The notes: generated from the sequence alone by a model not told the origin. DNA of 64,000 nt from Oleispirillum sp963678075 (GCA_963678075.2 CAXXPK010000007.1:1-64000), one strand, 5' to 3'; positions 9,726-20,015 are shown, counted from the stretch's first letter. Program-made: numbers and translations.

Positions 9726-9952
9726 CCCGCCGCGCGGAATCTTTTCAGCAACTTATCCGGCGAATGCGCGCAATGTTTGAAGAGCGCCGGAAATGTGTTC
9801 ATAATAGCGGAAAATATGTCCCGCAGTAGACGAAAGAGGGATACCGGCCACTTGGTTTTTTTCGGGCTTTGCCAAATTAGTGCGGCAGGACCGTTTTTTG
9901 TGTTGGGCGCGACGCAGTCGAGAACGCCTCGCCATTTTTAGGGTGCCGCATC
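9726..9952. other. Intergenic region between CHASE2 stub and FecR/RTX pseudogene
   Basis: The 227 bases are divergent between the two genes and slightly AT-richer. No open frame, tRNA or convincing hairpin is seen. It probably held both promoters. Confidence 0.5.
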
Positions 9953-11150
9953 ATGACGCTCTCCGCCGCTTCGCTCCCGTCACCGATTGTCGTTGCCTCC
10001 GGGGATTCCCTCCCTCACGGGTGGGGAGTGGAACGCTTGGCGCATGCCGTCTTCGAACATGCGGGCCAGGATCTTTCGATCTCCGACGCGGCCGGGAACA
10101 CCCTGCTGGTCAAGGGGTACTTCCTTTCCGACGCGCACGCTGACCTGCAACTCGACGGCGGCATAGTGTTCCGCGCCGCCTGGACAGATCGTCTGTCCAC
10201 GGAATCCGGGCAGGTGGCACTATTCCCTCTCCGGTCGCCGCCGCACCCTCCATCGGCATCACAAGACCCTGAACGGCACGGTCACGGTGACTCGCCTGGA
10301 CGGCAGCCACGCAACGCTGAACAACGGCGATGTGGTGCATCAGGGCGACGTACTGGAAACCGGCAAGGCGGGATCGGTCGGCATCGTATTTCTGGATGGG
10401 TCGAACTTCTCGCTGGGCGCCAACGGCAAGATGATCCTGGACGAAATGGTTTATGATCCCGCAGCGCAAAGCGGCTCCGCCGACATCGGCGTGCTGAGCG
10501 GCACCTTCGCCTTCATCAACGGCTAGATCGCCAAGACGGCGCCGGACGCGATGAAGGTCACCACGCCATCGGCCACTATCGGTTTTCGCGGCACCTCGGG
10601 TTCCGGCGAGGTCGAGGCCGAGGGACAGACCTCGATCGTTTTGATCCGCGACCCCGACGGCACCATCGGCGAGATCGTGCTGGTGACGCCAGCGAGCATA
10701 TTCAGCCTGTCCAGCGTGCTGCAGGCCGCCACGGTCAACATCGACCCGACGATCCCGGTGGTGATGCTGACCATGACCCCGGCGGAATTCCAGCAGCAAT
10801 ACGGAGCGGTGGCCAGCAGCCTGCCCGCGGTGGCGGCCGATTCCCAGTATCTGCAGAACATCGTCCAGCCGGGCGAAGGCCCGCCGCCGGCCCCGACGCC
10901 GGAGCCGGACCCCGCGCCACAACCCGCGCCGACCGGCCTCAGCGCGGTTTACACCACCGTTGGCCAAAGTTATTCCGGCACGCAATACGACGACACCATG
11001 TCCTTCTTCGGTCAAGGCTAGGGGACTCTTTACGGCTTGGCCGGTGACGATACCCTGACCGGCGCCGCCGGCAACGATGTCATCTTCGGCGGCGACGGCA
11101 ACGACAGCATTTATGGCGGCGCCGGAGAAGATTCCCTCTCCGGCGGCGAC
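9953..11150 (+). pseudogene. FecR-domain/RTX-type secreted protein, degraded
   Basis: From ATG 9953 the product begins like large type I-secreted proteins with an N-terminal FecR-like domain (GDVVHQGDVLETGKAGSVGI, FLDGSNFSLGANGKMIL, GVLSGTFAFING), a Pro-rich linker (PAPTPEPDPAPQPAP), and RTX calcium-binding nonapeptides (GGDGNDSIYGGAGEDSLSGG). Frame shifts lie near 10220-10265. In-frame TAG codons occur at 10524-10526 (after FING, where Gln is expected) and 11020-11022. The RTX block is cut short near 11150 and runs into exporter sequence with no secretion-signal C-terminus. Confidence 0.78.
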
Positions 11151-12110
11151 GGTGGCGGTGATCAGTTTCGGCGCGCTATCGATCCTGTCGCAGGATTTGA
11201 CCATGGGCGGGCTGATCGCGGGCAACATGCTGGCTTCGCGCCTATTGCAGCCTGAACCAGCTGGTCGGCACCTGGCGCTCGCTGGGGGCCTTCCGCGCCG
11301 CCGCGGAACGTCTGGACACCTTGTTTTCCCTGCCGCTCGACCGCCAGAACGCCGCGCTCTCCCTGGAAAAGCCGGAAGGCCGCATCGACCTGGATGGCAT
11401 CGACCATGCCTATGCCTCCGGAGCGCCGGTGATCCGCAAACTCGGCCTTCCCATCCGCCCCGGCGGCATCACCGCGATCATCGGCCCCAACGGCAGCGGC
11501 AAGACCACCCTGTTGAAGATTCTGATGGGCCTGTATCCACCGACCGAGGGCCGCGTTCTGTTCGACGGCGGCGACCTGGCGCAGTACGGGCGCGACGACA
11601 TCGCCCGCTGGATCGGCTATGCCCCGCAGGAAACCTTCCTTCTGTCCGGTTCGATCCGCGACAACATCCTGGCAACCGCCCCCGACGCCGACGACGATGC
11701 CCTGCGCGAAGCCTCCCGCATGGCCGGTCTGGACAAATTCGTCCGCCTGCTGCTGAACGGCTATGACACCAACGTCGGCGAGGCCGGGAACCTGATGTCG
11801 GACTGGCTCGCGCCTTCCTGCGCCAACCCGCCATGCTGCTGTTGGACGAACCGACCAGCAACCTGGACCGCAATGCCGAGGATCGCCTGCGGCAAAGCCT
11901 GATCGACTATGCCGCCACCCACACCGTGGTGGTGGTCAGCCACAGCCCGGTGCTGCTGTCGGCGGCGCGCGACATCCTGGCGCGCTCCCTGGCGGGTCCG
12001 GCCCGCTTCGGACCGGCGGCGAAGGTGCTGCAATCCTTGGTGCCAAAAGGCGCCCTGCCGATGACGCCACCGAAAAAACCCGCGACGGGGGGCGGAGACC
12101 CGCATGTCTG
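11151..12110 (+). pseudogene. Type I secretion ABC exporter, C-terminal half, lacking signature motif
   Basis: It opens in the middle of the membrane domain (VAVISFGALSILSQDLTMGG), shifts frame near 11250, then encodes the nucleotide-binding domain: Walker A GPNGSGKTT near 11490, Q-loop YAPQETFLLSGSIRDNI, Walker B MLLLDEPTSNLD near 11835. The LSGGQ signature is missing: after VGEAGNLMS the frame jumps to what should be ALARAFLRQP, implying a short deletion plus frameshift near 11800. The membrane-domain N-terminus and any peptidase-like domain are absent. Non-functional. Confidence 0.82.
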
Positions 12111-12733
12111 CCCCCTCTTCCTTCGACACGCTACTGTCGCGACACCAACTTTTGCCCGGACGGCGCATCGCCTGGGCCTTGTGCGGTTTCCTGGCGGTCT
12201 TTCTGTTGTGGTCGGCGTTCGCACAGTTGGATGAGGTGGCGGTCGCCGAGGGCGAGGTCATCCCGCAAGGACAGGTCAAGGTCATCCAGCACCTGGAAGG
12301 CGGCATCGTCAAAAACATGCGCTATGTCACCATCGGCGGCGTGGTTCAGGCGGGCGCGCCGATCATGGAAATCGTGCCGACCGACGAAAAGCTGCAAATC
12401 GACGTTCGCCTGAAGCCCAAGGATCGTGGCTATGTACGGGTCGGCCAGAAGGCTCTGGTCAAGATTTCCAGCTACGACTACGCACGCCACGGCGACCTGG
12501 ACGGTATCGTCACCGAGGTGGCGCCCGACGCCAGCACCGACAAATCGGGGCAACCCTATTTCCAGGTGATCGTCGAAACCGCGCAAACCCGGCTGGGCAG
12601 CGGCCCCGGCGCGTTCCCGATCTCGCCCGGCATACAAGCCACCGCCGATATTCACACCGGGACGCGATCGGTCCTCGACTATCTGATTCGACCGGTGCTG
12701 AAACTCAAACACGAGGCCTTTCGCGAGCGCTGA
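12104..12733 (+). CDS. HlyD-family type I secretion adaptor with internal deletion
   Basis: It encodes 209 residues instead of about 430. The cytoplasmic start, TM helix (WALCGFLAVFLLWSAFAQLD) and first half-lipoyl strand (QVKVIQHLEGGIVK) are followed at once by the second half-motif and β-domain (VTIGGVVQAGAPIMEIVP…) and the C-terminal domain. The coiled-coil α-hairpin that should reach TolC, some 200 residues, is missing in frame. The protein could fold as a membrane-anchored β-domain but cannot bridge to an outer-membrane channel. Confidence 0.8.
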   Translation: MSAPSSFDTLLSRHQLLPGRRIAWALCGFLAVFLLWSAFAQLDEVAVAEGEVIPQGQVKVIQHLEGGIVKNMRYVTIGGVVQAGAPIMEIVPTDEKLQIDVRLKPKDRGYVRVGQKALVKISSYDYARHGDLDGIVTEVAPDASTDKSGQPYFQVIVETAQTRLGSGPGAFPISPGIQATADIHTGTRSVLDYLIRPVLKLKHEAFRER

Positions 12734-12861
12734 CCGGGGCGAACCCGTCGTCTTTCGATCACTGGTTGCATCGCGTTGTTTAAGTTGATGATTTATATAA
12801 ACGAATGTTTTAAAGTATCGTCCCGGCGGGGAATGCATAGCTATTCGCGTGGAGTTTCCGG

Positions 12862-13665
12862 ATGTCGTTGACCACGGTGCTTGGGATTATTCTGGGCTTC
12901 GGACTGTTCGTCAGTTCGATCGTCGTGAAGACCGCCAACTACATATTGTTCCTGGATTTTGCCAGTTTCATCATGGTCATCGGCGGCACCCTGGCGTCCA
13001 CCTTCATCGCCTTCGAATCACTGTATGTGGTCAACGCGTTGAAGGTCACGATGTCGATCATGTTCGTCCACCGCACCAGGCGCAACATGCTGACCAACGA
13101 GGTCGGACGCGTCATCCGCTGGGGGTATATCGCCCAGAAGAACGGCCTGCCGGGTCTGGAAAGCGATGCCAAGAACCTTGCCAAGCAAGACCGCTTCCTC
13201 GGCTTCGCCATTGACTTGGTGATTTCCGGCTATAACGGCGCGGAAATCCGCGAGATCCTGAAAAACACCGTGGAAACCACCTTCCAGCGCTCGGTGATCA
13301 ATGCCGAAATCCTGCGCAGCATGGGCAACACCGCCCCCGCCTTCGGCATGATCGGCACCCTGGTCGGTCTGATCATCATGCTGGACAGCATGGCCAGCGA
13401 CCCATCGCAGTTGGGGCCGGGCATGTCGGTAGCGCTGATCACCACGCTTTACGGCATCCTCGCGGCACGGCTGGTTTTCCTGCCCGCCGCCAGCAAGATT
13501 CAGCAGCGCGAGGAAATCGTCCAGTTTCGGAATTACTTGGTGGCCGAGGGCATGGCCCTTCTGGCCGAACGCAAAAGCCCGCGTTACATCCAGGACAAGA
13601 TGAATTCCTTCCTGGACCCGACCATTCACTTCAACATCGACCGGCACCTTAAGGCACGGCCATGA
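12862..13665 (+). CDS. motA: Flagellar motor stator protein MotA/PomA
   Basis: This 267-residue stator subunit forms the ion channel with MotB and pushes the flagellar rotor. It has four predicted TM helices: two near the N-terminus (VLGIILGFGLFVSSIVV; FLDFASFIMVIGGTLASTFIA) and two in the C-terminal half (GNTAPAFGMIGTLVGLIIML; MSVALITTLYGILAARLVF). A cytoplasmic loop lies between. The PAFGMIGTLVGL segment is the family signature and the length resembles the shorter PomA type. Its stop overlaps the motB start. Intact. Confidence 0.92.
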   Translation: MSLTTVLGIILGFGLFVSSIVVKTANYILFLDFASFIMVIGGTLASTFIAFESLYVVNALKVTMSIMFVHRTRRNMLTNEVGRVIRWGYIAQKNGLPGLESDAKNLAKQDRFLGFAIDLVISGYNGAEIREILKNTVETTFQRSVINAEILRSMGNTAPAFGMIGTLVGLIIMLDSMASDPSQLGPGMSVALITTLYGILAARLVFLPAASKIQQREEIVQFRNYLVAEGMALLAERKSPRYIQDKMNSFLDPTIHFNIDRHLKARP

Positions 13666-14330
13666 TGATCCCCCGCTCGCCCAGGAAGACCTTCGTCCAG
13701 GAAGATGACTGGATGACCACATTCTCGGACATGGTCACCCTGATGCTGGGATTCTTCATCATGCTGGCGTCGATTTCCAAGGTGGACATGGCCCTGTTCG
13801 AACAGGTGCAGGCGGGCATGGCCAAGGGCATGGGCAAGCGCGACATCGAGACCCCGATTGAAAACCTGAAGCAGGAAATGAAGGAAATCCTGGTTCAGAT
13901 GAACGTCGATGAAACCTCAAGCATCGGTTCGGACAGCAGCGGCGTTATCATCGAATTCGCCTCGTTCTCGTTCTTCGACCCCGGTGCCGCTACCTTGCGA
14001 CCGGAAGCGCAGCCGATCCTGACGCGGGTCGCCGATACCCTGAACGCCGATGTCTACAAGAACTTCCAGGTCGAGGTGCAGGGGCACACCGACGATACCC
14101 CGATCCACACCCTGCAGTTTCCATCAAACTGGGAACTATCGGCGGCGCGCGCCACCGGCGTCGTGCGCTTTTTCCTGGAACATCAGATGATTCCGGCACG
14201 GTTGCGCGCGGTGGGCTTGGCCGACGTGGCCCCGAAGGTGCCCAATCTCGACCCCTTCGGCAATCCCCTGCCGGTCAACCGCAAGATCAACCGCCGCATC
14301 GTGATCCGGGTCAACCCCAGCCGGATTTAA
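13662..14330 (+). CDS. motB: Flagellar motor stator protein MotB
   Basis: This 222-residue partner of MotA has a short cytoplasmic lead and one TM helix carrying the ion-binding aspartate (D23 in TTFSDMVTLMLGFFIML). A linker/plug and an OmpA-like peptidoglycan-binding domain follow (GHTDDTP near residue 130, NWELSAARATGVVRFFL). Translation is coupled to motA by an ATGA overlap. Complete and normal. Confidence 0.93.
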   Translation: MMIPRSPRKTFVQEDDWMTTFSDMVTLMLGFFIMLASISKVDMALFEQVQAGMAKGMGKRDIETPIENLKQEMKEILVQMNVDETSSIGSDSSGVIIEFASFSFFDPGAATLRPEAQPILTRVADTLNADVYKNFQVEVQGHTDDTPIHTLQFPSNWELSAARATGVVRFFLEHQMIPARLRAVGLADVAPKVPNLDPFGNPLPVNRKINRRIVIRVNPSRI

Positions 14331-14358
14331 GGCCGGACTTGGTCCAAGAGCCGCTTTC

Positions 14359-15180
14359 TCAAACCGGAATTGGCTGATTTTCCCGCGCCACGAAGCAGCC
14401 GGGCCAAACCGCCTGCGCCTCCAATCCCAGGGCATCCATGAAATCGTCGTCATGGTCCGGGTCGTGGTGGAAGATCGCCATGCGCTTGACGTTTGCCGCG
14501 CGGCACAGACGCACCCCCTCTTGCCAGGTCGAATGCCCCCAGCCGACCTTGGCCGGAAATTCCGCGTCGGCGTAGGTGCTGTCATAGATGACCAGATCGG
14601 CTCCCTCGATCAAACCGAGGATGGCGGCGCTGGATTTGCCGGGCACATGTTCGGTATCGGTGACATAGCAAACCGACTTGCCGTCGTAATCGACGCGATA
14701 GGCGGTGGCGCCATTGGGGTGGTTCAGCGCGCAGGTACGAACCTGGATGCCGGGGGCTAACATGAAGGATTCTCCGGATGTAAAATCCTCGAACTCCAGT
14801 TTCGCGCGCATCGCCTCCAGCGGCACCGGAAACATCGGCGCATGCATCTGCGTGGCCAGAATTTCCTGGATACCGCCGCTATCCTTCAAATGGCCCGCCA
14901 GAATACGGCAGGAACAGCCCTCGACGAAGGCCGGGGCGAAGAACGGAAAACCATTGATATGATCCCAGTGGGTGTGAGTCAGCAGGATCGTCGAATCCTT
15001 GACCGCCTGCTGCTACAGAAACTGTCCAAGACCACGAATACCGGTTCCGGCATCCAGGATCAGATGACGATCGCCCATGCTGAAAGAAAGGCAACTGGTG
15101 TTTCCGCCATAGCGCACATGATACGGAGATGGACAGGCGATGCTTCCCCTGACACCCCAGAACCTTACAACAAAACTCAT
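14359..15180 (-). pseudogene. MBL-fold metallo-hydrolase with in-frame TAG
   Basis: From ATG 15180 the product starts MSFVVRFWGVRGSIACPSPY, a hallmark of a phosphodiesterase-like MBL family. It carries the metal motif THTHWDHINGF and later metal ligands (VTDTEH, YDSTY, FHHDPDHDD). Codon 56 is TAG (15013-15015) in LGQFL*QQAVKD, where a glutamine run is natural; everything after it stays in frame to 14359. One C-to-T change would explain the loss. Full length would be 273 residues. Confidence 0.85.
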
Positions 15181-15351
15181 TCAATGCCCCCCGACCACGG
15201 CCCTAATCCTGGGTATTGGAAAGGCAGTCCTCTTACACCCCTGATACAAGCGTGGCGAGTATTGCCGTGTTTTCCGGTGCAAGAAAGGAAAATCATCGCA
15301 ACCTCTGCGTTTGCACGAAAACATCCATGACGGATATTAAGCGCGTTTTCC

Positions 15352-16107
15352 TCAATCCAGGATGAGCCTGACGCCATCCCCCACTCCGGAACCGAACATC
15401 CGCGCCGCGTCTCCTCGATTGACCGCGACTTCCACCAGACCGTTGGCATTTTCGTACCAGAAGGCCGTCCCCTCCGGGCAGTCGCCGAAGCGGCGCGCGA
15501 AATCCAGGCGGTGTCCCGCGATCTCGATCCCGACCCCGCGCGGCAGCGTCGCGGCGGGAATTCCGGTGACCAAATTGCCGTAGGGATCGACCAGAATGAC
15601 GCGGGCGGCGGGATCCGAGACGCCCGGAACGACGACACCGGGGTCCGTCTCCACGTTGGGCGCGGGCGGCGCCCCGGCGCGCGCCAGATGCGCGGCCAAC
15701 GGCGCGAACAGGTCACGCCCATGAAAAGTCGCCGACAGAAGCGGGGGACGCCAATCGCCCCTCCAGACCGCGCAGGTCGCGGCGCGACGCGCCACCACCA
15801 TCAACAAGCCGTTGTCGGGCGCGCAAAACCAAAGGCCATCGGCCTTCATCGCCAGCACCTCTCGCGAACCGCCGACACCGGGATCGATCACCGCCGCGAT
15901 CACGCTGCCCGGCGGCAACTGGCGGGTATAGGCGAACAGAAGATGCGCCCCCGCCTCGACATCGAAGGCGGGGGACGACGCGAACAAATCGATGCGCGGA
16001 ATGCCGGGGGCCAGTGCCGCCCACACCGCCATCACCTGACCGACGTAGGGACCGGCGACGCCAAAATCGGAAAACAGGGCCAGCAGGAGGGCTTTTTTCT
16101 CAGACAC
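15352..16107 (-). CDS. SAM hydroxide adenosyltransferase (DUF62 family)
   Basis: The 251-residue protein matches the family that hydrolyses SAM to adenosine and methionine, related to fluorinase/chlorinase. LFSDFGVAGPYVGQ is at the N-terminus, AVIDPGVGGSR is the conserved SAM-binding motif, and FHGRDLFAPLAAHLA lies centrally. The start is a GTG (16107) overlapping the last codons of the upstream dehydrogenase gene, so the two are coupled. Confidence 0.85.
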   Translation of the reverse strand: MSEKKALLLALFSDFGVAGPYVGQVMAVWAALAPGIPRIDLFASSPAFDVEAGAHLLFAYTRQLPPGSVIAAVIDPGVGGSREVLAMKADGLWFCAPDNGLLMVVARRAATCAVWRGDWRPPLLSATFHGRDLFAPLAAHLARAGAPPAPNVETDPGVVVPGVSDPAARVILVDPYGNLVTGIPAATLPRGVGIEIAGHRLDFARRFGDCPEGTAFWYENANGLVEVAVNRGDAARMFGSGVGDGVRLILD

Positions 16108-17014
16108 CGGGATCATCCTCGTAAAGGCGCAGCAGCGCCTGGGTGCCGTCGCTGCCATAGCCGAGGCCGGAAAGCTCGTCATAACGACTTTTCGACAGGG
16201 CCAGGGCGGGCAGATCCAATCCCATCGCCGCCGCTTCCTCCAACGCGACCCCCATGTCCTTAATGAAATGATGAATATAGAAGCCAGGAGCGAAGTCACC
16301 ACCGACCATGCGCGGCCCCAGATTGTTCAACTGATTGCCACCGGCGGCACCGGTGCCGATCACCTCCAGCACCGCCCGGGGATCAAGGCCGCTGCGCTTC
16401 GCGTAGGCCATGCCTTCCGCCACCCCCATGACCGTCCCGGCAATGACGATCTGGTTGACCATCTTGGCATGCTGTCCCGCGCCCGCCGGACCCAACCGGC
16501 GAATGGTCTTGCCCATGGCCTGGAACAAGGGCAGGGCGCGTTCGAAATCGGCTTCCTCTCCACCGACCATGATCGCCAGACGGGCTTCCCGCGCGCCGAC
16601 ATCGCCACCGGAAACCGGCGCGTCCAGAGCGGCGACACCGCGCGCCGCGGCGGCATCGGCGATTAAGCGGGCCAGCGAGGGGTTGGAGGTCGTCATATCG
16701 ATCAGCAATGTCCCCGGACGCGCATGGGCGATCAGCCCATCGTCATCCAGATAAACCTGCCGCACGTCCACCGGACAGCCGACGATGGTGATCACCGCAT
16801 CGCAGACCGCGGCCAGGTCCGCAATGCCGTCATGCCAGACCGCGCCGCGTTGCAGCAGCGGCTCCGCCTTGGCGCGGGTGCGATTGGTGACATGCAGGAC
16901 GAACCCGGCATCGATCAGATGTCCAGCCATGCTGCTGCCCATGATCCCGAGCCCAACGAACCCGATGTTGCGAAGCACGGATTGTGCGGTGGTGGTCACT
17001 CCAGTCTCCCCCAT
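16100..17014 (-). CDS. 3-hydroxyisobutyrate dehydrogenase family NAD(P)-dependent β-hydroxyacid dehydrogenase
   Basis: This 304-residue protein has the N-terminal Rossmann motif IGFVGLGIMGSSMAGHL, the substrate-loop signature DAPVSGGDVGAREARLAIMV and the catalytic lysine region GAGQHAKMVNQIVIAG. Family members reduce 3-hydroxyisobutyrate, tartronate semialdehyde or related semialdehydes; I cannot choose among them. The 3' end overlaps the SAM-hydroxide adenosyltransferase start by 8 nt. Confidence 0.88.
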   Translation of the reverse strand: MGETGVTTTAQSVLRNIGFVGLGIMGSSMAGHLIDAGFVLHVTNRTRAKAEPLLQRGAVWHDGIADLAAVCDAVITIVGCPVDVRQVYLDDDGLIAHARPGTLLIDMTTSNPSLARLIADAAAARGVAALDAPVSGGDVGAREARLAIMVGGEEADFERALPLFQAMGKTIRRLGPAGAGQHAKMVNQIVIAGTVMGVAEGMAYAKRSGLDPRAVLEVIGTGAAGGNQLNNLGPRMVGGDFAPGFYIHHFIKDMGVALEEAAAMGLDLPALALSKSRYDELSGLGYGSDGTQALLRLYEDDPGV

Positions 17015-17150
17015 TGCAATGACAGCGGATATCCGCCTTGAAAATGGACCCTCCACCGGAGTGAAACAAGGGATGCTTCCCTTCCCACGGCGAACGGCAA
17101 CGCCTATCTTGATTTCAGGAAAGACCGTCGCATCGTGGAAGGAAATCAGC

Positions 17151-18845
17151 ATGACCTCGAAACGGATCGTCGTAATCGGCGGCAACGCCGCCGGGCCGAA
17201 AGCGGCCGCACGGGCAAAACGCCTGGACCAAAGCGCCGAAGTGCTCCTGCTGCAAAAGGCACCGGAACTATCGATGGCCAGTTGCGGATATCCCTATTAC
17301 GTCGAAGGCCGCTTCAAGGAGCGCAAAAAGCTGCTGTGCACACCGACCGGCGTCGTCCGCGACCCTGGGTTCTTCGCCGCGGCGAAGGGCGTGGATGCCC
17401 GCATCAACACCGAAGCGACGGCCATCGACCGTGCCGCCAAGACCGTTACCGCCCGTCACCTGCCGACCGGCGAGGACTTCAGCTTGCCCTACGATAAGCT
17501 GATTCTCTGCACCGGATCGGTGCCGCGGGTTCCGCCGATTCCGGGGCGTGATCTGGTCGGCATCACCGCCCTCAACACCCTGGCCGAGGCCGATTCCCTA
17601 CGCGCCCTGGCCGAGACCAAGGCCGCGAAAAACGCGATCATCCTCGGCGGCGGCCTGATCGGCGTGGAAACCTGCGAGGCCCTGACCTCGGCCGGGATTT
17701 CCGTCACCATCGTCGAGCAATTGCCGCAGATTTTCGGTTCCCTCGACCCCGAGATCGCCAAACTGCTGGAAGCCCACATCACCGCCAAGGGTGTGAAGGT
17801 CATCACCGGCTGCGGCGTCGCCGCCTTCCTGGGGCAGGAAGGTCGGGTCGTGACGGCGCGTCTGGCCGACGGACGAGAATTGCCTTGCGACATCGCGGTG
17901 ATCGCCACCGGCGTCGCGCCGAACATCGCCCTGGCCCAAGCGGCGGGCCTGGAGATCGGCAAGACCGGCGGCATCGCGGTGGATGCCCACATGCGGACCT
18001 CGGACCCCGACATCCTGGCCGCCGGCGACTGCACCGAGATCACCCACTGCATCACCGGGAAAAAGACCGTCGCCCCCTATGGCGATCTTGCCAATCTGGA
18101 AGGCCGGGTCGCCGCCGACACCGCCGTTCTGGGTCCGGTTTCAAGCTTTCCCGGCACCATCGACAGCGGCATCTGCAAGGTCTTCGACTTCGCCGCCGGG
18201 TCCACCGGTTTAAGCGAAGCGCGCGCCCGCGCCGCCGGATTCGATGTCGTCGTCGCGATCAACGCCAGCCCCGACAAGCCCGACTTCATGGGTGCCTTCC
18301 TGCTGGTTTCAAAACTGGTGGTCGAGGCGAAAAGCGGTCGGGTTCTGGGCTTCCAATGCGTTGGCCCCGGCTCGGTCACGCGGCAGGTCTCCGTCGCCGC
18401 CACCGCCATCGCCGGGGGGCTTTTGGTGGACGACATGACGACGCTCGACCTGCCCTACGCGCCCCCCTATTCCCTGGCCATCGACCACGTCATCGCCTCC
18501 GCCCACCTGGTCCAGAACAAGAGGCACGGTCTGATGACCGGCATCCCCTGCACCGCCCTGAAGGCCAAGCTGGACGCCGGGGAAACCCCCTTCCTTTTGG
18601 ACGTGCGCGCCCCGGCGGAGTACGAGGTGATGCGCCTTGGCCTGGGCGAGATCCTGATCCCACTGGGCCAGTTGAAGCAACGTCTGGCCGAGTTGCCCGA
18701 CGACCCCGCGCAAGAGATCGTCGTCTATTGCAAGATCTCGATGCGCGGCTATGAGGCGCAACGCGTGCTGGAGGCCAAGGGCTACAGCAAGGTCACGGTC
18801 CTGGAAGGCGGAATCATGGCCTGGCCCTTCCCACGAGAGAAATAA
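17151..18845 (+). CDS. FAD-dependent pyridine nucleotide-disulfide oxidoreductase fused to rhodanese (CoA-disulfide/persulfide reductase-like)
   Basis: This is a 564-residue fusion. The FAD domain opens with VVIGGNAAGPKAAARAK and has a single active-site Cys in ASCGYPYYV, as in CoA-disulfide reductase rather than a CxxxxC pair. An NADH motif follows (AIILGGGLIGVETCEAL), then a second FAD motif (DILAAGDCTEI) and the dimerisation domain. The last ~100 residues form a rhodanese domain with catalytic-loop Cys in VVYCKISMRGYEA. Such Npsr/CoADR-Rhd enzymes reduce CoA polysulfides or persulfides with NADH. Divergent from the dehydrogenase; start behind AGGAAATC. Confidence 0.9.
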   Translation: MTSKRIVVIGGNAAGPKAAARAKRLDQSAEVLLLQKAPELSMASCGYPYYVEGRFKERKKLLCTPTGVVRDPGFFAAAKGVDARINTEATAIDRAAKTVTARHLPTGEDFSLPYDKLILCTGSVPRVPPIPGRDLVGITALNTLAEADSLRALAETKAAKNAIILGGGLIGVETCEALTSAGISVTIVEQLPQIFGSLDPEIAKLLEAHITAKGVKVITGCGVAAFLGQEGRVVTARLADGRELPCDIAVIATGVAPNIALAQAAGLEIGKTGGIAVDAHMRTSDPDILAAGDCTEITHCITGKKTVAPYGDLANLEGRVAADTAVLGPVSSFPGTIDSGICKVFDFAAGSTGLSEARARAAGFDVVVAINASPDKPDFMGAFLLVSKLVVEAKSGRVLGFQCVGPGSVTRQVSVAATAIAGGLLVDDMTTLDLPYAPPYSLAIDHVIASAHLVQNKRHGLMTGIPCTALKAKLDAGETPFLLDVRAPAEYEVMRLGLGEILIPLGQLKQRLAELPDDPAQEIVVYCKISMRGYEAQRVLEAKGYSKVTVLEGGIMAWPFPREK

Positions 18846-18953
18846 TCGCCGGACCGAGCCACCCCTGGCGTATCCATCCGTCATCCCCACATCCAAGAAG
18901 CAAGGCCGCCGCGTTCCGCGCGGCGCCCTTGCCCTGGGGAGAGGGAGGGACGG

Positions 18954-19979
18954 ATGAGCGGTGGCAAAGCCGAGGTCTCCGCACGCAAGGGCGACGCTTT
19001 CGCCTTGGAAGAGCGCCTGTGGGAAGCCGAATGGACAATTTCGACACTTCTGGCCGAACGACAGACTTTGACCCTGGAAAAGACCTTCCTGGCGGAGCGC
19101 ATTGACGCGCTGATGAACGTCCATCACGCCGCCATCCTGGTGATCGACCCGGATACCGGACGGATCATTGACGGCAGTTACCCCGCGGTCAGTCGCCATG
19201 CCCGCGACCGCAACCACTTACTCAGCAAGCACATTGGCGAAATCAACACCCTGACCCGGCCAGAGATCGCCGCCCGCATCCGTCAGGCGGTATCGACCAA
19301 CCGCAACCACTTCGAATTTCACCACCGGCTGCTCGACGGTTCGGTGCAAGAGGTTGACGTCTACAGCGGCCCCATCCAATACAATGGGCGCACCGCCCAG
19401 ATCTCCTTCGTCCACGACGCGACCCGTCGCAAGGCGATCAAACGCAAGCTCAAGGAGATGGCAACCTCGGACGCCCTTACCGGATGCTGCAACCGTAGGC
19501 ATCTTCTGTCGATCCTGCATTGCGAGCTCCAGGTTGGACGACGCAACGGCGCGCCACTGACCTTCGCCATGCTGGATGTCGATCGTTTCAAGCAGATCAA
19601 CGACACCTTCGGACATCCCGCCGGAGACAGCGTGCTGCGGGCGCTGGCCACGATCTGCCGCAAGGGAATCCGGAGCTCCGATAGCTTCGGCCGTCTGGGC
19701 GGAGAGGAATTCGGGTTCATTCTGCCGTCCACCAGGGCGGGGGATGCGGACCCCGTCCTGTCCCGCATTCGCGAAGGAATCGAACGGACCAGGGTCAAGG
19801 TGCCGCGCGGCCCGATCGGCGTCACCGTCAGCATCGGCATGACCGCCCTCGCCGACACCGACACCGAGGTCGAATCTTTCCTGTTCCTGGAGCAAAAAGA
19901 ACATCCACGGCTTGCCTCGCGCGATCCCGCCCGCCATCCCGACCTCGGCGGGCAGGCCTTCCGAAAGGCGGTCGCCTAA
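18954..19979 (+). CDS. PAS-GGDEF diguanylate cyclase
   Basis: This 341-residue soluble protein has an N-terminal coiled-coil (about residues 15-50), a PAS domain (HHAAILVIDPDTGRIIDGSY … ISFVHDATRRKAI), then GGDEF. The active site GGEEF (RLGGEEFGFILP) and DVDRFKQINDTFGH are intact, so it can make c-di-GMP. The C-terminal helix usually reading RADxALYxAK is shortened (FLFLEQKEHPRLASR), suggesting a small in-frame deletion near 19885. Confidence 0.86.
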   Translation: MSGGKAEVSARKGDAFALEERLWEAEWTISTLLAERQTLTLEKTFLAERIDALMNVHHAAILVIDPDTGRIIDGSYPAVSRHARDRNHLLSKHIGEINTLTRPEIAARIRQAVSTNRNHFEFHHRLLDGSVQEVDVYSGPIQYNGRTAQISFVHDATRRKAIKRKLKEMATSDALTGCCNRRHLLSILHCELQVGRRNGAPLTFAMLDVDRFKQINDTFGHPAGDSVLRALATICRKGIRSSDSFGRLGGEEFGFILPSTRAGDADPVLSRIREGIERTRVKVPRGPIGVTVSIGMTALADTDTEVESFLFLEQKEHPRLASRDPARHPDLGGQAFRKAVA

Positions 19980-20015
19980 CCGGCCAGGCATCCGCCGATC
20001 AGGAGAACCCCAGTC

